A stretch of 50,103 bases of DNA, taken from NCBI GenBank assembly GCA_001802125.1, contig MGZK01000100.1:1-50103 (forward strand). The letters are read 5' to 3'. Below the pieces are notes generated by a model. It ran no database searches, was not told the DNA's origin, and saw only the letters and a program-made list of their open reading frames with translations. Both the position numbers and the translations under genes were made by a program. Positions 25,401-33,184 of this stretch are shown here, one piece after another (the stretch's first letter is position 1; every line of letters starts with the position of its first letter). This DNA is from Geobacteraceae bacterium GWC2_55_20 (GTDB lineage Bacteria > Desulfobacterota > Desulfuromonadia > Geobacterales > Pseudopelobacteraceae).

Positions 25401-27603
25401 CCTGCTCGGAACCTCCAAGGGGGTGTACCGGAGCAGGGACGCCGGACTGACTTGGAACCGCATCAACGATTCCATCGCCGGATCAAATGTTGCCCAGGCG
25501 GTCACGATCGCTCCCGACGGCGCCTACTTTGTCTCTTTCAATGACGTCCAGCCGACAACTACCGGCAACAAGATCTATAAAAGCAGCGACAGCGGAGCGG
25601 TCTGGACAGCGGTAACGCCGTCAGCGACCATGTCCACCGTATACGACATCAAAGCCTCTCCCAACTATGCCAATGACTCCACGCTCTTTGCCGCGACCTA
25701 CTCCAACAGCATTTTCAAATCCACGGACAAGGGCAGCAGCTGGTCAAGCGTAAAGTCGGAACCGTTCGACGTAAGTCCCGGATATTCAATCGCGATATCG
25801 CCGGCGTATTCAAGCGACTCGCAGCTGTTTGTGGGAACCTACGACAGGGGGGTGGTCAGATCAATCAACGGCGGGAGCAGCTGGAGCGCCTCCAGTTACG
25901 GGATCATAAGACAGGGGAGCAGTTTTGTTCTTTCACCGGCCTTTCAGAGCGACCAGACCATCTTCGCCCCGGTCGGCGGGATTGACAAGATCGCCAAAAG
26001 CAGCGACGGCGGCAACAGCTGGAGTGCCCTTCCGAACCTGGCGGTCACATCTCCGATCTTCTCGTTTGCCGTCTCTCCGGCCTACAGCTCGGACAGCACG
26101 TTCTGGGCCGGCAGCTACGCCAACATCTACAAGAGCAGCGATGGCGGCATCAGCTGGATCGAACATCCGGCAGGATACATGAATACAAAGATCGTCGTGT
26201 CTCCCGGATATGCCACGGACCACACGCTGTTCACCATCTCCGGCTATGGGGCATTGGGAATTTTCAAGTCAGTCAACGGAGGGGATAGCTGGGCGGTAAT
26301 GAATACCGGCCTGAGTGACCCGACTGCAAGCGACCTTGTGGTGTCGCCTGGTTATGCGACAGACCAGACCGCGTTTGCCGTTGCCGGCGGGGTACTCTAC
26401 AAGACCACCAACGGCGGATCAAACTGGGCCCCGGTGACGACACCCGCGGCGGTCTCCACGGTATTGCTCTCGCCCGCCTACCCCGGCGACCAGACCATCC
26501 TGCTGTCGCTTTCAACCGGCGAAGCCTGTATTTCCAACAACAACGGAAGCGCCTGGAGTACGCTGCCGGCGCTCATTGTTTCCGGTTATGCCGACGCGCT
26601 GTCGGCATTGGCCTTCTCTCCCGCATATGCGCAGGATGGAACCATCTTTGCCGGCGGCAATCTGGGGCTGTACAGGATCTCCACCGGTCAGCCGGAGTGG
26701 CTGCATGTTCCGCTCGACAACTTCCGCTGGGCCAGCGGCGCAAGCAATTACGTTCACTCGATCGTCCCGTCGCCGGCATTTGCAAGCGACAGGACGCTGT
26801 TCCTGCAGTCAACGGACGGCCCGCTCAAAGTGGTGATACCGGTTCCAACTGCTCCGGGGATCACCAGTTTCGAGGTTCCGGCCACATCGGCCACCCTGAC
26901 CGCGACACCGATAACTCTTAGCGCCACGGACAACATGGGGGTTACCGGTTTCTGCCTGCGGGAGGTCAACAGCAGCAGCGGCTGCAGTTGGAGCGCGACC
27001 GCCCCGACCAGTTACACCTTTGCCTCGTTCGGACAGAAGAGCCTGTATGCCTGGGTCAGGGATGCTGCCGGCAATATTTCGGCCACGGCCTTCGCCAACC
27101 TGGCCGTCGGCAATCCGCTGACCCTGACCATTGCCGGAAGCGGTACCGGCTCGACCAGTGGTGGAATCTCCTGCACCTCGGGAACATGCAAGGCCGCCTA
27201 TAACACCGGAACAACCGTCAATATCTCAGCGACGGCAACTCCCGGCTCGTTCTTCGCCGGCTGGAGCGGCGCCTGCGGCGGAACCGGCAACTGTTCCACG
27301 ACCGTCAACTCGTCCGGCTATCTGGTTGCGACCTTCATGCTGACGCTCAACGCCCGCAACCTGAACAGCGGCGACACCTTCCTGCCGCTGCAGACAGCCT
27401 ACAATGCTGCGGAAAGTGGTGATGTGATCCAGTCCCGCGCGGTCACGTTCATAGAGGATCTACTTTTCAACCGGCCGGTTGAAATAACCATCAGGGGGGG
27501 CTATGACACCAATTATCTGTCGGCCGCCGGAGTCAGCACGGTGCAGGGGAAAGTGGTGATACAGAGCGGCAGCCTGATTGCGGATGGCATTCTGATACGA
27601 TGA
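22462..27603 (+). CDS. Large secreted mosaic repeat protein (delta-60, InlB-like and BNR/sortilin-like repeats)
   Basis: A 1713-residue exported protein with an N-terminal signal peptide (cut near ASAAPG, residues 21-26). Order: about seven delta-60 repeats (about 28-415, consensus QPDGKIVVAG ... ARY ... G-x-LD-x-xFG-x-xG-x-V); three InlB B-like repeats (about 418-645, each with HGTV or similar, YHFVNWTGTGGF and MT-(V/I)-TANF); a chitobiase C-terminal-like segment (about 735-810); thirteen BNR/sortilin-like repeats (about 830-1450) each with SP-x-(F/Y)-x-x-D-x-T; then a second divergent InlB-like unit and a C-terminal VVIQSGSLIADGILIR typical of Geobacter surface proteins. No catalytic domain or membrane anchor is seen. 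It is probably a surface or extracellular beta-propeller-rich protein; export by the neighbouring type II system is only a guess. Confidence 0.88.
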   Translation: MHSKIIFVVLSLFVLFVTVSASAAPGQLDPNFNGSGIAASPPFSGKINAIVRQTADDMLVVAGSRFNGTGNEFVVARYSSGGTLDTLFGNSGWVSTAQDWSSEALAVALQPDGMIVVAGFANDSMRDNIALVRYTAAGAPDMSFGTNGVVRTAIPGLNSRAQSVAVDASGRILVAGYAENSGFALLRYTSAGVLDTTFGNNGVVTTLFRSGSDLASCLAIQGDGKIVVAGNSSDGYFLLARYSADGNPDSQFGFGGSVLTSVGISAGLQGIALQPDGKIVVAGLASNFPSRDIVVARYTDSGSLDSTFNSNGMVTTDINGGDDTAYGVALQSNGRIVVAGSSSNFSGEQLALLRYESDGRADYSFGASGRVLTSVNLSSTSRAQGLLIQPDGRIVAAGYYINGNDNLAVARYLGDVMVTFAAGAHGTVNGDLLQTADVNGNTTSVTAVADSGYHFVNWTGTGGFAASSSNPLSLSNVTENMTVTANFAADPLVTFVSGAHGTVSGALSQTIVPNGQTTQVTAVADANYHFVNWTGTGGFPGDTANPLTVMNVTNDMTITANFAIDTRNIQFIAGTGGSISGATLQTVNYGGSTSAVTAVPESGYALLNWTGPAGFATTSVNPLTVSNITGDMTITANFRDFVPPLISSFILPATSSTQYASPLAVTATDNVGVASYCFSEDNSTPPQNSACWIPAVPAGFNFAGGGTRTLYLWVRDAAGNISASRYASISIQDTAAPYTEAYPAETVFTVPFNVTLLSSKPATIHYTTDASTPTVSSAVYAGPLPISGSFTLKFFARGDNGASESVKTIIYKRLSAPLATTPVNGPFGNSGIGRVVTSPAFASDRTLIADQWGTWYISADSGATWQRFASRYRDMEFSPAFASDRTMFAVGAGNAGYQLLLKSSDSGASWHAISTMPVNSQLMRVSPTYAEDATLFAFGFGSFSRSTNGGLGWVQLTGLPVAASVSSVAFSPTYASDHTILLGTSKGVYRSRDAGLTWNRINDSIAGSNVAQAVTIAPDGAYFVSFNDVQPTTTGNKIYKSSDSGAVWTAVTPSATMSTVYDIKASPNYANDSTLFAATYSNSIFKSTDKGSSWSSVKSEPFDVSPGYSIAISPAYSSDSQLFVGTYDRGVVRSINGGSSWSASSYGIIRQGSSFVLSPAFQSDQTIFAPVGGIDKIAKSSDGGNSWSALPNLAVTSPIFSFAVSPAYSSDSTFWAGSYANIYKSSDGGISWIEHPAGYMNTKIVVSPGYATDHTLFTISGYGALGIFKSVNGGDSWAVMNTGLSDPTASDLVVSPGYATDQTAFAVAGGVLYKTTNGGSNWAPVTTPAAVSTVLLSPAYPGDQTILLSLSTGEACISNNNGSAWSTLPALIVSGYADALSALAFSPAYAQDGTIFAGGNLGLYRISTGQPEWLHVPLDNFRWASGASNYVHSIVPSPAFASDRTLFLQSTDGPLKVVIPVPTAPGITSFEVPATSATLTATPITLSATDNMGVTGFCLREVNSSSGCSWSATAPTSYTFASFGQKSLYAWVRDAAGNISATAFANLAVGNPLTLTIAGSGTGSTSGGISCTSGTCKAAYNTGTTVNISATATPGSFFAGWSGACGGTGNCSTTVNSSGYLVATFMLTLNARNLNSGDTFLPLQTAYNAAESGDVIQSRAVTFIEDLLFNRPVEITIRGGYDTNYLSAAGVSTVQGKVVIQSGSLIADGILIR

Positions 27604-27609
27604 ATTTTC

Positions 27610-28446
27610 TCAGAATTCCACGAATATGGCCACACCGCCGCCGAAATCGGGACTGCCGTCGCTGAGTCCCTTCAGCAGGTATGCCTCGCTGTTGAGACGT
27701 TCCGCGAAGCGCCAGACGCTCTTCAGCCTGATGTCAAGCGGTGCCTCCATACCGTCGAAAACCGTCGAGCCGACGCGCGCATAGGCTGAGGTGTAGAAGC
27801 GCTCGTTCCAGCTGTAACCGATTCCGGTGTCGGCAATGAAGTAATCCCTTGCGCCGGTATCCTCGTTCGAAGCCCCCTGGAAGATGTAGCGGCTATCCAC
27901 GAATGGCTGCCAGCTCCCCAGCCACTTGGATACGGCCACTCCCGGCCCCACATCGAACTTGCCGGTGCCAAGCCCCTTGGTGTCGTCGGCGGTCGGAAAT
28001 TTAAGGTACAGCGTCGGACGAACGAGCGGAGTCGTGTCGCTGTCCTGCAAAAGCGCGTAGCCGCCGGTCAGCGTTATATCCCCAAGCCCGAACTCACTGT
28101 CGCCGGCGCTGGCTCCGCCACCCGCCAGCGAGGCACTGCCGCCGGTATAACCCATGTTTCTTCGTGCCGAACTCTTGGCATTGGCCCCCAAAGCGGCCAC
28201 GCCGGTGTTCTCCGATTTCTGGTACAAAAGCGGTATCGTCAATTCCAGGTCAATACGTTCCGTTGGAAACCAGTCAAGTATGAATGGAACGGAGACGTAA
28301 GTGCTGGTTGAATCGGTGCCGAATTTACCGCTGGCCGCATCCACTCCCAGACCGACGGCGAACTGCGGGGGAACTGACCCGGCCAGCGCAGGAAGCGAAG
28401 TTGCCTGCAGGATTAAGACTGATAAGACAAATAAAATTGATTTCAT
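27610..28446 (-). CDS. Outer-membrane beta-barrel protein (transporter-like)
   Basis: 278 residues from ATG 28446, chosen for its GAGGAG ribosome site and the signal peptide that follows (MKSILFVLSVLILQATSLPA, cut near ALAGS). The rest alternates polar and aromatic residues in beta strands, and the chain ends in Phe (IFVEF), the usual outer-membrane barrel sorting signal. Segments such as VPFILDWFPTERIDLELTIP and LYLKFPTADDTKGLGTGKFD resemble the OmpP1/meta-pathway-type transporter family of delta-proteobacteria. It is the last gene after two small exported proteins in a probable sigma-54-driven operon. The substrate is unknown. Confidence 0.8.
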   Translation of the reverse strand: MKSILFVLSVLILQATSLPALAGSVPPQFAVGLGVDAASGKFGTDSTSTYVSVPFILDWFPTERIDLELTIPLLYQKSENTGVAALGANAKSSARRNMGYTGGSASLAGGGASAGDSEFGLGDITLTGGYALLQDSDTTPLVRPTLYLKFPTADDTKGLGTGKFDVGPGVAVSKWLGSWQPFVDSRYIFQGASNEDTGARDYFIADTGIGYSWNERFYTSAYARVGSTVFDGMEAPLDIRLKSVWRFAERLNSEAYLLKGLSDGSPDFGGGVAIFVEF

Positions 28447-28468
28447 GGCAGCTCCTCGTTTCAAGTTT

Positions 28469-28996
28469 TCAACGGCCCATTCTTCCGCCGCCCAGACGGC
28501 CGGGCGACTGCTGACGCATCTGGGACGGGCGACCGGCATTTCCGGCCGTGCCTCTTCCGGTTCCGCCACCCGACCATGCCGGACGGCCAGAGTCGTTACG
28601 GAGCGTAACCTCAGTATTGCGTGTTGTGTTGTTGATCTTCTGAGCCAGGATATAGACGACTCCGTCCTTGCCCTGGGCCTTTGAACCGCGTACCGTTATG
28701 TTATCCCCGACCTTCAGCTCGATGCCGTTATCGGCCCAGTAACGCTGAGGACCCAGTACCACCACAAACTTAGCTCCACCGCTATCCAGCTCCAGTTGGA
28801 CATTACGCTGGTCGTCGCCGCTCTGCACGGAAAGTATCCGCCCGGAAACGGTGGTAACAGTGTTGGCATCGTAGCCGGATTCCAGGTTCAGGCCGCTGCG
28901 ATTGTCGCCATCACTCCACCAAAAGGCCTGGGCCGTCAGCGGAAATGACAGGGTGAGCATCAGCAGAAGAGTCAGGGTGGTTATATTTATCGGCAT
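28469..28996 (-). CDS. Exported OB-fold-like protein with Arg/Gly-rich tail
   Basis: A 175-residue product. The signal peptide ends near TAQAFWW (residues 21-27). The middle (about 45-130) has short strands: TTVSGRILSVQSGDD, NVQLELDSGGAKFVVVLGP, LKVGDNITVRGSKAQGKDG and VYILAQKI. This fits a small periplasmic OB-fold, DUF5666-like domain (family from memory). The C-terminal 35 residues are low complexity and rich in Gly, Arg and Ser. It ends 22 bases before the barrel-protein start and is likely co-transcribed. Function unknown. Confidence 0.75.
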   Translation of the reverse strand: MPINITTLTLLLMLTLSFPLTAQAFWWSDGDNRSGLNLESGYDANTVTTVSGRILSVQSGDDQRNVQLELDSGGAKFVVVLGPQRYWADNGIELKVGDNITVRGSKAQGKDGVVYILAQKINNTTRNTEVTLRNDSGRPAWSGGGTGRGTAGNAGRPSQMRQQSPGRLGGGRMGR

Positions 28997-29057
28997 GGTT
29001 TCAGTCCAGAGAGGGGGACGCGTCCGCCCCCCGTGTTGTTTGCTGTTTCTACATCAA

Positions 29058-29402
29058 TTACGGCACGGTGGTGGTAGTGGTGGTCAGTCCGCTGCCATCC
29101 TGCAGACCCTTGCCGTTGCCCGGCCGGGTGGTGGACCCGTTGGCGGTCGTGCCGGTGGTCAGGAAAGTGCCGTCACGGCGCTGCGATCCGTCCGGACGGG
29201 TTGCGGAAGTCCCTGAAGCTGCCTGTGTATTGGCCTTGATCTGGCTGTGTGTCTGTGTGCGGACCATCATGCCGCTCCCGCCGCCACTGCCGTTACCGCC
29301 ACCGTTACCGCCACCATTGCCTCCACGGGCCGACGCCTCACCCGCCAGCGCAATTGCGCTGAGCGCCAACAGGGACAACACCATCATTTTTCTCGTTTGC
29401 AT
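29058..29402 (-). CDS. Small exported Gly/Asn- and Thr-rich protein
   Basis: A 114-residue low-complexity protein. The signal peptide is cut near GEASARG (residues 21-27). A GGNGGG-type Gly/Asn run follows (about 27-43), then QTHSQIKANTQAASGTSA and a Thr-rich tail ending TTTTTVP. No domain was recognised. ATG 29402 has a strong GAGGAGG ribosome site. It is the first gene after a sigma-54-like promoter whose upstream palindrome adjoins the gene for a sigma-54 response regulator, so it is probably the primary target of that regulator. Confidence 0.7.
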   Translation of the reverse strand: MQTRKMMVLSLLALSAIALAGEASARGGNGGGNGGGNGSGGGSGMMVRTQTHSQIKANTQAASGTSATRPDGSQRRDGTFLTTGTTANGSTTRPGNGKGLQDGSGLTTTTTTVP

Positions 29403-29444
29403 AACTTGTTTCCTCCTCGTGATTTTTTACTTCATGCAGGTGAA

Positions 29445-29464
29445 TATTCCACGAGGCGTGCCAA
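29445..29464 (-). promoter_or_regulatory. Candidate sigma-54 (-24/-12) promoter
   Basis: On the minus strand, TTGGCACG begins at 29464, giving a perfect -24 block (TGGCACG). After CCTC comes GTGGA in place of TTGCW, so the -12 block matches 3 of 5 bases. A start near 29437 would give a 35-base leader that includes the ribosome site of the 114-aa gene. The perfect palindrome at 29538-29554 lies about 85 bases upstream, the normal distance for an enhancer-binding protein. Confidence 0.55.
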
Positions 29465-29537
29465 AGGCGTGTTTTCCATCAAGCACTTGTTATTGTTGGC
29501 GTATTTTCAACAGCGGACGACGAACCGCTAGAAGTAC

Positions 29538-29554
29538 GGTGCAGATTCTGCACC
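29538..29554. promoter_or_regulatory. Upstream activator site: perfect 17-bp palindrome
   Basis: GGTGCAGA-T-TCTGCACC is a perfect inverted repeat with a one-base centre. A third half-site, TTCTGCACC, follows at 29566-29574. The site lies between the stop codon of the sigma-54 response regulator gene (29576) and the sigma-54-like promoter. It has the TGCA-(N)-TGCA form of sites bound by AtoC/ZraR-type activators. Confidence 0.6.
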
Positions 29555-29575
29555 ACTCAACAAAGTTCTGCACCG

Positions 29576-30931
29576 CTAAGGTTGGGTTTCATCCAGCATC
29601 CCGTACTCTTTGAGACGGTACTGCAAGGTCCGGCGTGAAATCCCCAGACGCTCGGCGGCCAGCCGGCGATTCCCGGCGGTGGACTTGAGCGCGGCGGTGA
29701 TCGCGTCACGTTCGGCCTCTTTGAGTATGCCGTTTTCTTCTCCGTTGCCACCGGAGCGGGACGAGGTCACGGTTTCCGGCAGCTCGGTGCAGGTAACTTC
29801 TCCCCTGGCCAGGATCACCGCCCGTTCGATAACGTTCTGCAGTTCGCGGATATTGCCGGGCCAGTGGTAGTCGCGCAGAACTTTCAGCGCCGAGGTGGCG
29901 ATCCCCGCTACTTTTTTGCCCATGCCGCGGGCATGCTGACGGACAAAAAACAACGCCAGGTCATCCAGCGCATCACGACGGTCACGCAACGGCGGCAGGG
30001 TGACCGGGAAAACATTCAAGCGGTAATAGAGATCCTCGCGAAAGCGGCCGGCGGCCGACTCCCTCGCCAGGTCGCGGTTGCTGGCTGCCAACACCCTGAC
30101 ATCGGCACGTATCTCGCGGCTGCCACCCACCCGCTGGAAACTGCGCTCCTGCAACACCCGCAACAGCTTGGCCTGCATCGGCAAAGGCATCTCGCCGATC
30201 TCGTCCAGCATGATCGACCCTCCGGAAGCCAGCTCGAACCTCCCCTGGCGTGTGCTGGAAGCTCCGGTAAATGCACCCCGTTCATGACCGAACAGTTCAC
30301 TCTCCAGCAGATTCTCAGGGATGGCGGCACAGTTAACCGCAACGAAAGGCCCGCTCCGGCGCGGGCTGGAAAGGTGGATATAACGGGCCAGCAGCTCCTT
30401 GCCGGTGCCGCTTTCCCCGCCGATCAGCACGGTCGAGCCGGTTGCGGCCACATCTGCCACCAGACGGCGGATATTCTGCATGGCAGCGCCGGCAAACAGG
30501 ATCTCAAGCGGCGGCAACCCGGCCAGTTCGGCCTGGTCCAAAGCCACCAGGCGCCTATCCCGGCGGCGCTCCTCCAGGAGCCGCGCAACCAGCGCCCTCA
30601 GCGTGGCCGGATCCTTGAGCGGCTTGGTGAGGAAATCGCTGACCCCCTCCTTGATCGCCGTGACCGCCTCCTCGACCGTACCGTAAGCGGTTATCAGCAC
30701 GAACGGCGGCGCGGACGGATCGTCGCGGCTGGCGCGAAACAGCTCCACCCCACCCATATTAGGCATCTTCAGGTCGGACAGCACCAGGTCGAAGGTCGTG
30801 CGCTTCAAGCTCAGCAGCCCGGCCGCCCCATCGGCTGCCACGGTCACCTCGTGACCGTCATCCTCCAGTATGGTAGTCAACAGCCCACGAAAGGTGGCGT
30901 CATCCTCAACAACAAGTATCCGGCCGGTCAT
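29576..30931 (-). CDS. Sigma-54-dependent response regulator (NtrC/ZraR type)
   Basis: 451 residues from ATG 30931, which overlaps the kinase stop by four bases. The receiver domain (1-120) has phosphorylatable D53 in LVLSDLKMPNMG and K103 in LTKPL. The AAA+ domain (about 145-370) has Walker A GGESGTGKE (171-179), the sigma-54 contact loop GAFTGA (219-224) and the Walker B-like GGSIMLDEIGEM. A Fis-type helix-turn-helix closes the chain (AGNRRLAAERLGISRRTLQY). All activator motifs are intact. It is partnered with the adjacent sensor kinase and probably binds the palindrome just beyond its own stop codon. Confidence 0.95.
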   Translation of the reverse strand: MTGRILVVEDDATFRGLLTTILEDDGHEVTVAADGAAGLLSLKRTTFDLVLSDLKMPNMGGVELFRASRDDPSAPPFVLITAYGTVEEAVTAIKEGVSDFLTKPLKDPATLRALVARLLEERRRDRRLVALDQAELAGLPPLEILFAGAAMQNIRRLVADVAATGSTVLIGGESGTGKELLARYIHLSSPRRSGPFVAVNCAAIPENLLESELFGHERGAFTGASSTRQGRFELASGGSIMLDEIGEMPLPMQAKLLRVLQERSFQRVGGSREIRADVRVLAASNRDLARESAAGRFREDLYYRLNVFPVTLPPLRDRRDALDDLALFFVRQHARGMGKKVAGIATSALKVLRDYHWPGNIRELQNVIERAVILARGEVTCTELPETVTSSRSGGNGEENGILKEAERDAITAALKSTAGNRRLAAERLGISRRTLQYRLKEYGMLDETQP

Positions 30932-32175
30932 GCTCTGCCCCCGTTGGCGGCGGCCAGGCGCACCACGAAGATAGCTCCCCGCTCCGGCGCGTCCCCGGCT
31001 GATATTCTGCCGCCGCAATCATCAATAATCTTTTTGCAGACCGCAAGCCCCAACCCGGCGCCACGGGCCTTGCTGGTACGGAAAGGCTCGAACAGCACCG
31101 GCCTCATCTCCCGAGGAATACCAGCGCCGTGGTCAGCCACGCTGATCTCGATCCATTCCGATACCCGACGCCCCTTGATCGTGACAACGCCCTCGCGGGG
31201 CGATGCCTGTAACGCGTTGGTGACAAGGTTCAGCAGAACCCGGCGCAACCCCTCCTCAGGGCAGAGCACGGACAGGTCAGCCTCTATGTCGCAGCAGACC
31301 TTCACTCCGCACTGATCAAGCTGCGGTCCCAGCAGTTCCAGCACCGATCCGGCAACAAAAGCGACGCTGCATGGCTCGGCTGCAGCCGGCGTGGAACGGG
31401 TGTAGAGCAGGATGTCGCCCACCAGTTCCTCCAGGCGCTTGGCCTCACTGACAATCAACGATGCAAAGCCGCGCTCCCTGCCTTCCGGCAGACGTTCCTC
31501 CAACAGCTGTCCGTAACCCTTGATCCCGGCCAGCGGATTGCGCACCTCGTGGGCCAGTACCGCCCCGACCTCGCCCAGGCGGGCCAGCTCGTTACGATGC
31601 GCCAGCAGACGGTTTTGGGCTTCCTGGCGGCGCAGAAGCCAGAACACGGTCAACCCCAACCCCCAGCCCACAACCATCAGGGAAAATAATATTGCCGCCC
31701 CCTGCCCGGCCCGGCGCATAACCGCCTCCGAACGCCAGGTGTGCAGCGCCAGACGCAGCACGCAGGTGCTGCCCGACAGGTGGAAAGGGGTCTGGAACTC
31801 GTAGACCGACTCTCCGGTACCGAGCCGTATCCGTTCCTCGCTCAGATTGCCGGCCGCCAGCACGGCCTGATAACGCCGGTCAACGGCATCGGAGCCGACC
31901 AGGTCCGGGTTGCTGTGAAAGAGGATTTTACCTTGAGGAGAGATCAACGCCGCGTAGGCGACTTCACTGGTCCGGAACGAGGCCAGTGTTTTCAACGACG
32001 GATCGCGGGAGGCAACCCCCTCCATTGCCGCCGCCATTGTCAGCGCCAGGCCACGCAGGTTCTCTTCGGCGATCGGCCCGGCGGTCCGGTAGTTCCTGAC
32101 GGCAAACCAGGAAAGCGCGCCGGTCAGCAACAGGGCAACAACCAGGACCGGCAGGGCGATACTTCGAACAGGCAT
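30928..32175 (-). CDS. Membrane-bound sensor histidine kinase (ZraS/NtrB-like)
   Basis: About 415 residues from ATG 32175 (five bases after the transporter stop); a GTG at 32208 is an alternative start, and neither has a clear ribosome site. A first membrane segment (about 6-26) and a second (about 160-182) flank a periplasmic sensor domain of PAS/Cache type. Then come HisKA with H209 in VLAHEVRNPLAGIKGYGQLL, the N box NLVTNALQASP, and the G boxes DHGAGIP and GAGLGLAV. It forms an overlapping pair with the sigma-54 regulator. Adjacency to a CDF-like transporter with a Cys-rich tail suggests that metal or another envelope stress is sensed, but the signal is not visible. Confidence 0.92.
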   Translation of the reverse strand: MPVRSIALPVLVVALLLTGALSWFAVRNYRTAGPIAEENLRGLALTMAAAMEGVASRDPSLKTLASFRTSEVAYAALISPQGKILFHSNPDLVGSDAVDRRYQAVLAAGNLSEERIRLGTGESVYEFQTPFHLSGSTCVLRLALHTWRSEAVMRRAGQGAAILFSLMVVGWGLGLTVFWLLRRQEAQNRLLAHRNELARLGEVGAVLAHEVRNPLAGIKGYGQLLEERLPEGRERGFASLIVSEAKRLEELVGDILLYTRSTPAAAEPCSVAFVAGSVLELLGPQLDQCGVKVCCDIEADLSVLCPEEGLRRVLLNLVTNALQASPREGVVTIKGRRVSEWIEISVADHGAGIPREMRPVLFEPFRTSKARGAGLGLAVCKKIIDDCGGRISAGDAPERGAIFVVRLAAANGGRA

Positions 32176-32180
32176 AGCGG

Positions 32181-32831
32181 TCAACTTTTGCCGCAGCGGC
32201 AACTGCACGAGCAGTCCAGGCCGCTGGCTTTTTCAAACGACTCGTGTCCCTCCCGGAAAGCCAGCCAGGCGATCAGCAGCGCACCGATCGCATCCAGGCT
32301 GCCGATGCCGGTAAGTTCATAACCGGCGCTTGACACCATCAGCACCAGCGACAGGTAGAGACAGGCCCTGGAACAGGCCGCATCGGCCAGGATGGCATTG
32401 GAACCGAGCTGTTTTCCGACCCTGGTCTTCTGGCGGATCAGATACCACATGAAGGAGACGGAACCCAGCGATACCGCGATGCCCCACAGTGTGGTCTCCG
32501 GCTGGTGCCGCTGGTAGAGGCTGATCATTGCCGTCAGCGTCAGGCCGGCCGTCAAGAGGTAAAAGGCCGCGCCGGTGATACGCAGTGCCCTCCGCTCGAA
32601 TTCGTCCCGGGTCTCGCCGCCGTTGGCGCTGATCCTGCGCAGCATGTGCCAGACGCCAACCGCCGAGATCACCTCGATAAAGGAGTCCACGCCGAAACCG
32701 AACAGCGACAGGGTTTCATCGGCAGCGCCGGCCCAGACCGAAACCAGCCCCTCGATGATGTTGTAGAAGATCGTGAACAGCGCCAGATACCTGGCGCGGG
32801 CAAACAGTTGCGCGGTGTTTTGCTGTTCCAT
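32181..32831 (-). CDS. Cation-efflux (CDF)-like membrane protein with Cys-rich C-terminus
   Basis: 216 residues from ATG 32831 (GTG at 32834 directly precedes it). About six hydrophobic segments resemble the membrane half of cation diffusion facilitators: FGFGVDSFIEV in segment 2 and SLDAIGALLIAWLAFREGHE in the last segment match the family's metal-site helices. The family's cytoplasmic C-terminal domain is absent. Instead the chain ends in CSCSCRCGKS, four cysteines alternating with other residues, a likely metal-binding tail. It adjoins the sensor kinase gene and may be co-regulated. Transport direction and metal are unknown. Confidence 0.8.
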   Translation of the reverse strand: MEQQNTAQLFARARYLALFTIFYNIIEGLVSVWAGAADETLSLFGFGVDSFIEVISAVGVWHMLRRISANGGETRDEFERRALRITGAAFYLLTAGLTLTAMISLYQRHQPETTLWGIAVSLGSVSFMWYLIRQKTRVGKQLGSNAILADAACSRACLYLSLVLMVSSAGYELTGIGSLDAIGALLIAWLAFREGHESFEKASGLDCSCSCRCGKS

Positions 32832-32852
32832 CACAGGTCAGATCCGGTCATC

Positions 32853-33164
32853 TTACTTCTCCAGTGAGCGGCCGGCCTGGCGCCAGCCGGACATGTGACC
32901 GTCCAGCAGGTCCACATTGCGGTAACCGAACATGTTCATCAGCAATGCCTTTGCCAGCTGGGCCCGGGGCCCATGCTCGCAGGTGACGACCAGTTCTACG
33001 CCCCTGTCCGGCGGGAGCGGCGCCACCCTGAACAGGATTTTCCAGGTCGGAGCATGGATCGCTCCCGGAATGTGGCCATGACGGAATTCCATGCTGCTGC
33101 GAACATCCACTACGGTGGGCGGTTGTTTCGATTTCATTCGTTTTGCCAACTCGGCTGACTGCAT
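32853..33164 (-). CDS. Single-domain rhodanese-like protein
   Basis: About 103 residues from ATG 33164, preceded by GGGGTG; an in-frame TTG at 33188 overlaps the stop of the kinase upstream and is less likely. Rhodanese features: VVDVRSSMEFRHGHIPGAIH (about 18-37) and the active-site loop C62-EHGPRA, then the C-terminal DLLDGHMSGW. No signal peptide, so cytoplasmic. Such proteins carry sulfane sulfur on the loop cysteine. It lies 21 bases before the CDF-like gene, in the same direction as the hybrid kinase, transporter and two-component genes. Confidence 0.88.
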   Translation of the reverse strand: MQSAELAKRMKSKQPPTVVDVRSSMEFRHGHIPGAIHAPTWKILFRVAPLPPDRGVELVVTCEHGPRAQLAKALLMNMFGYRNVDLLDGHMSGWRQAGRSLEK

Positions 33165-33184
33165 CTTCACCCCATAAAATAGTT

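Noticed and set aside
24960-26820. Regularly spaced repeats resembling a repeat array
   Set aside because: They are protein-level BNR-type repeats in an open frame, with diverged DNA and no constant spacer; not CRISPR.
29864-31315. Plus-strand open frame of 483 codons opposite the response regulator and kinase
   Set aside because: Antisense shadow; no start context or recognisable domain, whereas the minus-strand genes have complete motifs.
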